Below are positions 58,374-64,000 of a stretch of 64,000 bases of DNA, one piece after another (the first letter of the stretch is position 1; every line of letters starts with the position of its first letter). The stretch is from Oscillospiraceae bacterium. Lineage in GTDB: Bacteria > Bacillota > Clostridia > Oscillospirales > QAMX01. The notes under the pieces were generated by a model. The model was given only the letters and a program-made list of their open reading frames with translations. It did no database searches and was not told the DNA's origin. The position numbers and the translations under genes were made by a program. The stretch covers positions 1 to 64,000 of the forward strand of contig SVMB01000006.1 in NCBI GenBank assembly GCA_015067675.1, given 5' to 3'.

Positions 58374-60042
58374 TGTTCAGCGACTCCTTCAGCTTTGTCA
58401 GTGCAATCTTGGTCTCCGCCGTCGTCTCGCCCAGCAGCGAGGCAATTTCCTGCACGACGCGCATCTGCTTTTCAATGACCTTATCGGTAATATCCACCGT
58501 CTGACGGCGCAGCTCCGCCTGAGAAAGCGCCACATTCTCCTCATCCGTCACGTCGCGCATGACGCAGATGAGAATATGATAGCTGCGGTCATAGATGATG
58601 GATTCTTCCACATAACGGTCATATTCGGCCAGATACACACGCTTATCGTGTACATCACGGCCGCGCTGCAGCACATCAAAAAAGATCTGCGGATCCAGAA
58701 TGCGCACCACCTGCTCACCCAGCACGTCATGGACATCGCGGATGTTCATGATATGACGGGCGGCGGCATTGATCTGCTGTACCTCAAGGTTTTCATTGAG
58801 GACGATGATGCCGTTGGGGGTATTGTTGATGATGGTATCGGAAAAGCTCTCGGCCTTTTCCTTGAGGAAGGGCAGACACATGGTCAGATCAGCCTTGCCC
58901 TGCAGAACGGCAATGGCCTTCTCGCGGCAGGTATTGTAGCCGCAGGAGCCGCAGTTGAGCTCCTGAGAGGCATTCTGCTTGCCCATCTTGCGCAGGATCT
59001 CCTCAATGGCGGAGCTGCCGGGCATCATCTTATGGGTACCCAGGAAGGGATACTCCCGGGACAGGGTATCAAATGTCGGCTGGGACGCATCAAACTCCCC
59101 ACGTCCTGCATAGCGGTTGACCGCGACGGCATCGCTGATGGGCAGGCGGCGGTTTTTGGCCATGGCAGGGCCGCCGATGCAGGAACCGATACAGGATGAC
59201 ATCTCGATAAAGCAGTGGCTGAGTTTCCCCTCGAGGATATCATGCAGGGCATTGATGCAGTTTTCCATGCCGTCGATGGCAATGTAGGTATAGTCCTCCG
59301 CCTTGCAGCTCATGGAACGCAGAATACCGCCGGTCAGCGGGAACAGACGGGATCTGCCGGGCTGTTGGATATCGTCAGCGGGTTCCAGCGCCATCTTTTC
59401 CTCGGTCAGCCATTCCGACAGTTCTTCAAAGGTCAGCACGCAGTCGATCATGCCCGGATTGCGGGCTGCTTCGTCCTTTTTGGAGATGCAGGGACCGATA
59501 AAGACCGTATGGGCACCGGGATGGCGCTCTTTGAGCAGCTTTCCGTGAGCCAGCATGGGAGAGAGCACCTTTGCAAGGTAGGGCAGCGCCTCGGGATAAT
59601 GCTTCTGTATGAGCAGATTGACCGAATGGCAGCAGGAAGAGATGATCACATTGTGCTCGCCTCCGGCACACATCTCATCGTACGCATTCTTGACCAGCTG
59701 CGCACCCACCGCCGTCTCCTCAACACCGGCAAAGCCCAGACGCAGCAGCGCTTTCTCAAGCGAGCGGATGGTCAGGCCATCGTAATTGGCCACGAAGGAA
59801 GGGGCGATGCTGGCATACACCGGCGTACCGGACGCGATGAGCGCACGTGCAACCCCTATGTCACTGCGGATTTCCTTGGCATTCTGCGGGCACGCCACAA
59901 AGCACTGACCGCAGAGTACGCATTCATCATTGACAATATAGGCCTGATTATCGGCAAAGCGGATGGACTTCACCGGGCAATGGCGGATGCATTTATAGCA
60001 GTTTTTGCAGTTTGATTTTCTCAGCTTCAGATAATCGCTCAT
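58366..60042 (-). CDS. hydS: Sensory [FeFe] hydrogenase with PAS domain (HydS / group C type)
   Basis: 558 residues: two [4Fe-4S] motifs ('CKNCYKCIRHCP', 'CVLCGQCFVACP'), an H-cluster domain, a further Fe-S motif 'CGSCGYNTCREKA' near residue 365, then a PAS domain ('IINNTPNGIIVLNENLEVQQ', start) and a C-terminal coiled helix. H-cluster loops read L1 'SSCCHSVN', L2 'IGPCISKKDEA' and L3 'EMSSCIGSCIGGPA'; cluster Cys are retained, but L1 has His where Pro is usual. This domain order is that of putative H2-sensing hydrogenases. It overlaps the ferredoxin gene by 4 bp and the phosphatase gene by 8 bp. Confidence 0.88.
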   Translation of the reverse strand: MSDYLKLRKSNCKNCYKCIRHCPVKSIRFADNQAYIVNDECVLCGQCFVACPQNAKEIRSDIGVARALIASGTPVYASIAPSFVANYDGLTIRSLEKALLRLGFAGVEETAVGAQLVKNAYDEMCAGGEHNVIISSCCHSVNLLIQKHYPEALPYLAKVLSPMLAHGKLLKERHPGAHTVFIGPCISKKDEAARNPGMIDCVLTFEELSEWLTEEKMALEPADDIQQPGRSRLFPLTGGILRSMSCKAEDYTYIAIDGMENCINALHDILEGKLSHCFIEMSSCIGSCIGGPAMAKNRRLPISDAVAVNRYAGRGEFDASQPTFDTLSREYPFLGTHKMMPGSSAIEEILRKMGKQNASQELNCGSCGYNTCREKAIAVLQGKADLTMCLPFLKEKAESFSDTIINNTPNGIIVLNENLEVQQINAAARHIMNIRDVHDVLGEQVVRILDPQIFFDVLQRGRDVHDKRVYLAEYDRYVEESIIYDRSYHILICVMRDVTDEENVALSQAELRRQTVDITDKVIEKQMRVVQEIASLLGETTAETKIALTKLKESLNND

Positions 60043-60302
60043 GCCTGTGCCTCCGGTGCATCATTCAGACGCTCGAGAATCTCTTTCTGAAAGAACGCAT
60101 CCACTGTGTCCGGGCTGACGGAATAGTTTTCATCATCCACCGAAACACAGACGCCTTTCATGCAATTGCCGGTACAGAAGGTTCCCTTGAGCTGAACGGT
60201 TTCTTCCAGGTTCTTCTGGGTAATAAGGGTCTGCAGACGCTCGACAATCGGGCGTGCACCCTTGAGATGACATGAACTTCCGATGCAGACAGTGACAACC
60301 AT
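60039..60302 (-). CDS. Thioredoxin-like [2Fe-2S] ferredoxin (NuoE/HydC-like)
   Basis: 87 residues. Cys6-x4-Cys11 and Cys43-x3-Cys47 are the [2Fe-2S] ligand pattern of NuoE and related small subunits; 'VTVCIGSSCHLKGARPIVER' is the typical start. It overlaps the sensory hydrogenase start by 4 bp (ATGA), so it likely passes electrons to that protein. GGAGG at the end of rex is its ribosome binding site. Confidence 0.88.
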   Translation of the reverse strand: MVVTVCIGSSCHLKGARPIVERLQTLITQKNLEETVQLKGTFCTGNCMKGVCVSVDDENYSVSPDTVDAFFQKEILERLNDAPEAQA

Positions 60303-60314
60303 GCTGTTACCTCC

Positions 60315-60962
60315 TCAATTGCTTTCCCGATCCAGACGCTGGGTCAGATGTTTGGACAACAGTGCCAGTGAAGATGCAATGTTTTCGTTATGAACAAGAA
60401 TATCGTCCGGCACTTCCAGATGTGTCGGTGCAAAATTCCAGATCGCAAGAATACCCGCCGATAGCAGCAGATCACAGGCAGCCTGTGCCTGATCCGCCGG
60501 GACCGTAATGATGCCGATATGTACATGGGCTCTGCGGCACAGCTCCGCCAGGTGCTCGGGCTCCAGAATCCTCTTTCCGTTGATTTCCGTACCGATCAGC
60601 GCAGGATCAATATCCCCCGCCGCCAGAATTTACAGACCGTATCCCGAAAAACCCTTATAGGACAGCAGCGCTCTGCCCAGCGCTCCCGCACCGATGAGCA
60701 CAGCGTTGTTGACATCGTCATATCCCAGAAAATGCTCAATATCACGAACCAGTTCTGCCACAACAAAGCCGGTTCTCGGCTTGCCGGCCGTATGACTGAC
60801 CGCTGCCAGATCCTTGCGCACCTGCACTTCATTGAGCCCCAGCGCCGCGGCAACGGTGGGCGCCGATACATTTTGAATCGCACTGGCCTCCAGCTTTTTC
60901 AGATAGCCCAGATAATACGGCATCCGTCCAAGCGCCTGTCTGGAAATCGAGGTATTGTCCAC
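60315..60962 (-). pseudogene. rex: Redox-sensing repressor Rex, interrupted by an in-frame TAA
   Basis: Rex senses NADH/NAD+ and represses fermentation and hydrogenase genes. The reading frame from GTG 60962 (AAGGAG upstream) gives the winged-helix domain ('LPYYLGYL'-like start 'RMPYYLGYLKKLEAS') and the Rossmann start 'NAVLIGAGALGRALLSYKG'. A TAA at 60630-60632 then interrupts it. The same frame continues without another stop for 104 codons ('ILAAGDIDPALIGTEINGKR', 'HIGIITVPADQAQAAC', 'ILAIWNFAPTHLEVP') to TGA 60315. So one codon, probably AAA or AAT, has become ochre; there is no frameshift. The truncated 110-residue product keeps DNA binding but lacks most of the NADH domain. Confidence 0.9.
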
Positions 60963-60984
60963 GGCGATACTCCTTCATTTTTTA

Positions 60985-61002
60985 TCGATATTTCTATATC
61001 AA
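60985..61002. promoter_or_regulatory. 18-bp operator-like palindrome, candidate Rex site
   Basis: Minus strand TTGATAT-AGAA-ATATCGA, a 7-4-7 imperfect inverted repeat lying just downstream of the rex promoter -10. Rex operators have the same 18-bp layout (TTGTTAA-N4-TTAACAA), but the match is only partial. Confidence 0.45.
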
Positions 61003-61003
61003 T

Positions 61004-61032
61004 ATTATACGCAGCATTCCGGATCATGTCAA
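61004..61032 (-). promoter_or_regulatory. Consensus promoter of the rex-hydrogenase operon
   Basis: Perfect TTGACA-N17-TATAAT on the minus strand, 42 bp before the rex GTG. It is the only strong promoter seen for the five-gene operon. Confidence 0.87.
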
Positions 61033-61120
61033 GAGAAAACCGACAATTGGGTGAAATTTGGCATTTTATACATTTTACAGTACCTTTTCGTGCATTTCCT
61101 CAGCATTGGAGCCGTGCATC

Positions 61121-61160
61121 AAAACCGCAGAAGCCGCGGCTGAAAAACCGCGGCTTCGCA
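61121..61160 (-). terminator. Terminator after the Gfo/Idh gene at 61192
   Basis: Stem GAAGCCGCGG / CCGCGGCTTC with an 8-base loop; the minus-strand tail is TGCGGTTTTG, so it is moderately strong. Confidence 0.65.
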
Positions 61161-61191
61161 AGAATATCAAAAAACAGTCAGAAACGATGAT

Positions 61192-62238
61192 TTACAACGT
61201 GATATACTCGCCCTTTTTATCCGCACTTTCCATTTCGGCAAGCGCAATACGCACATTTTCCATCGCATCCTCGGGCGTGCAGCGATCAAAGGGATAGCCC
61301 TCGCGCACACCGTCTAGGAAGTAGACGATCTCACGGTAATAGGCGGACTGATCATCCCGCTCGACGATCTCAGGCTCCTCGCCCTCGGGCATAATCGTGA
61401 GCTGACCACCCTCGTAGACCATGGTACCGCGTTCAAAGTTCACGGTATAGCCATAACGGAAACCGTAGCTGCCCTTATAGCAGGTATTATCATGGGCAGA
61501 GACGATGAGATCCTCGTCGTCGAAGAAATACTGGGTGGTGCAGATATCGTAGGCGCTCTTGGGATGAATCGTGCGGCCGACGGTACGCACGGCCTTCGGG
61601 GTACCGAAGATCCAGCGGATGGCATCGATATCGTGGATATGCTGGTCAAAGAGACCGCCGCCGCCGAGCTTACGGTCAATGATCCACTGCTGCCAGGAGG
61701 GATTGGTATGGATATTCTGTGCGCCGCCGCGATAGAAGTAGGCGTCGTTGCACTTGCCGAATCTGCCGGACTTCATGATATCGGCCAGGATAACGTACTC
61801 CTTCCAGAAATGCAGGCACTGACCGATCATCAGACGCTTGCCGGTTTCACGGCTCACCGCGATCATCTCCGCGCACATTTCAGGCGTCAGAGACATGGGC
61901 TTTTCACACAGGACGTTCACGCCTGCGCGCAGGCACTGCATGGCGGCATCGGCATGCAGATAGGTAGGGATGACCACATCCACCACGTCCAGTTCTTCCT
62001 TTTCAAGCATCTCGGTGATGGAGGTATAGCAGTGGTAACCGGAGTAATCGGTGGCCGAGGTGACGCCGGCGGCCTTGCCGATGTTGAGGGCATAGGAGTT
62101 CTTGCCGGCAAACTTTTCTTCATCCACATCGCAGAGGGCAACCAGCTTCACAGGATAGCCTTCCCGCTCCAGCTGCTGATAAACGGAGATATGACCACGG
62201 CCCATACGTCCGGCACCGATAACGGCTGCTTTCAACAT
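61192..62238 (-). CDS. Gfo/Idh/MocA-family oxidoreductase (inositol dehydrogenase-like)
   Basis: 348 residues. 'LKAAVIGAGRMGRGHISVY' is the NAD(P) fold, 'VNVLCEKPMSLTPEM' the Lys-Pro signature and 'GGGLFDQHIHDIDAIRWIFG' the catalytic Asp/His helix. It is closer to canonical Gfo/Idh enzymes than the tandem pair. It lies 53 bp after the ceramidase-like gene and is probably cotranscribed, with AAAAGGAG before the ATG. The substrate is unknown. Confidence 0.92.
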   Translation of the reverse strand: MLKAAVIGAGRMGRGHISVYQQLEREGYPVKLVALCDVDEEKFAGKNSYALNIGKAAGVTSATDYSGYHCYTSITEMLEKEELDVVDVVIPTYLHADAAMQCLRAGVNVLCEKPMSLTPEMCAEMIAVSRETGKRLMIGQCLHFWKEYVILADIMKSGRFGKCNDAYFYRGGAQNIHTNPSWQQWIIDRKLGGGGLFDQHIHDIDAIRWIFGTPKAVRTVGRTIHPKSAYDICTTQYFFDDEDLIVSAHDNTCYKGSYGFRYGYTVNFERGTMVYEGGQLTIMPEGEEPEIVERDDQSAYYREIVYFLDGVREGYPFDRCTPEDAMENVRIALAEMESADKKGEYITL

Positions 62239-62291
62239 AAACGATACTCCTTTTCCGTATATTTCTTTATGCAGGTTCCGATTTCATCCAC

Positions 62292-63548
62292 TCAGCGCAG
62301 CTTTTCGGCCTGCGCAAGGATCAGTTCCTCATTCTTCGGTTCAAAACCCTCGCGGTTATAGTAACACACGCAGCTGCCTTCCGGCTCATAGCCGCCTTCC
62401 GGATACATGGCAGCCGTACAGATATAGCCGGGGTTGCCGTTGGAGTAGCCGGTGGTGACGACCTTGCGGCCCTCAAACAGCTTTGCCATGTGGTACTCAT
62501 ACTCCACGCAGACCTCGCCCTCCATACCGATAATGCTCAAAGCATCGCCGATATCCAGCCGCTGCATCGAGTAAGGCTTTGTATCGGGCATGGTATCGTA
62601 GTTGTCCACATACCATTTGGCAATCCAGGCATCCAGCGCGTTCGCGCTTGCGGCACCTTCCTCATAGAACGCCTTATCCTTTTTGGGCTGAATGGGCAGC
62701 TCAAAGTAGATCTTGCGGGCAGAGAGAGCTCCCCTGACCTCGGTCATGGGGCCTGCGAGCACCTTTGCCGCGGCATCCGCCAGCAGCGTGCCAAAGCGTT
62801 CCACATCCGTAAAGTCACCGCCGGAAAATTCGTTATCCTTCACCGTGCGCACGCGGATATTGCCGCAGCAGCCCTGCATGAAGAAGGCCATGGTGCCGGG
62901 ATTGCGCGCCTCGACCAGCGCTCTTGCCGCTCCCGGATAATCACCGCTTGCGTAATCGGTACCGACGGTGGTGGGATGGCAGGAATATTTCATGACAACA
63001 GCCTTGAGTTTACCGCCGCACTCAGCCTTCATAATGAGCGTCTCATCGTTGCGAAGCCCTTCCTCGTAGGGAGCAAATTCATAGTACCCCTTGGACATAC
63101 GACGACGGTTGACGCCGATGCCACAGCAATCGGTGAAACCGTAGGAGAGAGTGCCCTCTTCCAGATCGTCATTTGCCTCGACGATCACCTGTACCACCTG
63201 CTCATACCACCAGTCGGCGTATTCCGGGAGATAGGCGCCGATGGTAGGCGTGGCTGTAGTCTGCACCTGTGGGGCTGAATGGGTATGGGATGCGTTGAAG
63301 AGGATGTTTCCCACGGGAATGCCGGTCTTTTCATACACAACGGGCGCGATGGAGGCGATGCGGTCATGCTCAAAGCCCAGCGCATCACCGGTTACGATGG
63401 CGAGCCTGCGGCCATCCTGCTCGATCACCATCGCGCGCACCCAGATATCATCGTGAATCCCCAGGAAGGTGCGCTTGGGATTGCCGAAGCCTGCCAGTCT
63501 GACAGGTAAAGTGGTATTGGTACAGCGTTTGGCGACGCCTATCTTCAT
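62292..63548 (-). CDS. Neutral ceramidase-like (neutral/alkaline non-lysosomal ceramidase N-domain) protein
   Basis: 418 residues. 'ILFNASHTHSAPQVQTT' matches the zinc-binding HTHSGP region of neutral ceramidases, with 'GDALGFEHDRIA' upstream and 'MKYSCHPTTVG', 'GDYPGAARALVE' and 'FMQGCCGNIRVR' further on. No signal peptide, so it is intracellular, unlike true ceramidases. The ORF track starts at 63578; ATG 63548 has GGAGG 8 bases upstream. In bacteria many such proteins sit in sugar loci, so a carbohydrate or amide substrate is as likely as ceramide (inference). Confidence 0.8.
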   Translation of the reverse strand: MKIGVAKRCTNTTLPVRLAGFGNPKRTFLGIHDDIWVRAMVIEQDGRRLAIVTGDALGFEHDRIASIAPVVYEKTGIPVGNILFNASHTHSAPQVQTTATPTIGAYLPEYADWWYEQVVQVIVEANDDLEEGTLSYGFTDCCGIGVNRRRMSKGYYEFAPYEEGLRNDETLIMKAECGGKLKAVVMKYSCHPTTVGTDYASGDYPGAARALVEARNPGTMAFFMQGCCGNIRVRTVKDNEFSGGDFTDVERFGTLLADAAAKVLAGPMTEVRGALSARKIYFELPIQPKKDKAFYEEGAASANALDAWIAKWYVDNYDTMPDTKPYSMQRLDIGDALSIIGMEGEVCVEYEYHMAKLFEGRKVVTTGYSNGNPGYICTAAMYPEGGYEPEGSCVCYYNREGFEPKNEELILAQAEKLR

Positions 63549-63600
63549 ACAGGAACCCTCCTTACAGCAAAACATCATATCAGCCGGATTCTTTGGTTAT

Positions 63601-63629
63601 ATTGTAGCCTGTAGCGCAGCATTTTTCAA
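63601..63629 (-). promoter_or_regulatory. Promoter of the ceramidase-like-Gfo/Idh pair
   Basis: TTGAAA and TACAAT with 17 bp spacing on the minus strand. Confidence 0.7.
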
Positions 63630-63637
63630 GAGGGTTG

Positions 63638-63661
63638 CAGTATTTTTTCCCAAAAATACTG
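63638..63661. other. Palindrome just upstream of the ceramidase-like gene promoter
   Basis: Perfect 10-bp inverted repeat CAGTATTTTT / AAAAATACTG around 4 bases, ending 9 bp before the -35. The position suits an operator or activator site. Confidence 0.5.
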
Positions 63662-63670
63662 GTCTGGACA

Positions 63671-63706
63671 AGAAAAAGGAAGCCATTCCAAAAACAGCTT
63701 CCTTTT
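63671..63706 (-). terminator. Terminator after the PfkB kinase gene
   Basis: Stem AAAAGGAAGC / GCTTCCTTTT with a 13-base loop; the minus-strand tail is TTTTTCTTG. Confidence 0.75.
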
Positions 63707-63727
63707 ATATTTGCACAGCAGATATTG

Positions 63728-64000
63728 TTATGCTTCCACGTCGTTTGAGGCAATCATCGCCTCGATATCGGCACGATTGGGGCAGGATGCGGCGCTGCCC
63801 AGTCTCGTCACACTGATGGAACCGGAGGCAAGACCCCAGCGCAGGCAGTCATCCAAAGAAAGACCGCGCACAAAAGCTGAGAGGAAGCCTGCGTTGAATG
63901 CATCTCCCGCACCGGTGGTATCCACGGGCTTGCCGCGATAGGCAGGCAGTTGGATGAAGGTATCGCCGGTGCAGACGCAGGCACCGCGCTTGCCCCACTT
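63728..64000 (-). CDS. PfkB-family carbohydrate kinase, C-terminal 90 residues (partial)
   Basis: The frame is open to the right edge and reads 'KWGKRGACVCTG' and 'YRGKPVDTTGAGDAFNAGFL', the second being the PfkB signature 2 with the catalytic Asp. The ORF track shows only the part from an internal ATG-like codon at 63925. The N-terminus lies outside the window. It is transcribed toward the ceramidase-like gene but separated by a terminator. Confidence 0.9.
   Translation of the reverse strand, partial: KWGKRGACVCTGDTFIQLPAYRGKPVDTTGAGDAFNAGFLSAFVRGLSLDDCLRWGLASGSISVTRLGSAASCPNRADIEAMIASNDVEA

Noticed and set aside
1-64000. CRISPR arrays, insertion sequences, prophage, rRNA or replication origin
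   Set aside because: No regularly spaced repeats, transposase, integrase, rRNA or DnaA-box clusters were seen on reading through the window.

Overview
The window looks like a chromosomal segment of an anaerobic, spore-forming Clostridia-type bacterium (Bacillota), probably a GC-rich gut lineage near the Oscillospirales. The evidence is the spoIIAA-spoIIAB-sigF operon, two [FeFe]-hydrogenase-type proteins, a Na+-pumping decarboxylase, a T-box, a rex gene and low-GC-Gram-positive style promoters and ribosome binding sites in otherwise GC-rich DNA. This is inference from gene content; no rRNA is present to place it. I see no CRISPR array, insertion sequence, phage or replication origin.

Left part (1-20.7 kb). 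A minus-strand housekeeping run goes DUF1385 gene-prmC-recA-recX-rimO-pgsA-cysS-mfd (mfd leaves the window), with many start/stop overlaps and one good promoter. Next are an M20 amidohydrolase and a Gfo/Idh oxidoreductase, then an aromatic amino acid operon: DAHP synthase-tyrA-aroB-aroA-aroC-pheA-hotdog thioesterase. That operon is preceded by a Phe/Tyr-rich 30-codon leader peptide and a terminator, a classical-looking attenuator that is missing from the ORF track. A DUF4085-like gene, a tRNA-Ser(GGA) and an AraC/GyrI-like regulator follow.

Middle part (20.7-46 kb). tyrS has a tyrosine T-box. Beside it lies an AT-rich zinc-ribbon membrane gene with an in-frame TGA exactly where a zinc-ligand Cys is expected. 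Plus-strand blocks then carry a GH5-like lipoprotein; an M14-like peptidase, beta-lactamase-fold hydrolase and GH92 mannosidase; hisA-hisF-hisI-hisE-capA-like; a KDG-kinase-like PfkB protein, a GH36 enzyme and an Anabaena-sensory-rhodopsin-transducer-like small protein; a GlpA-like/FAD reductase/DUF1667 trio; and an oxaloacetate decarboxylase-type operon whose carrier protein has two biotinyl domains. The sporulation sigF operon is on the minus strand.

Right part (46-64 kb). Two tandem Gfo/Idh paralogs (about 89% identical by eye) share a duplicated promoter block. They are followed by a phosphodiesterase-like protein, two intracellular glycosidases, and a DMT exporter divergent from a LysR regulator. 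A five-gene minus-strand operon comes next: rex (broken by an in-frame TAA), a [2Fe-2S] thioredoxin-like ferredoxin, a PAS-bearing sensory [FeFe] hydrogenase, a SpoIIE-type phosphatase and a second hydrogenase-like protein. It looks like a redox or H2-responsive signalling unit. The window ends with a Gfo/Idh, a ceramidase-like protein and a partial PfkB kinase. Overall the segment combines core biosynthesis with intracellular glycan use and fermentative redox control.
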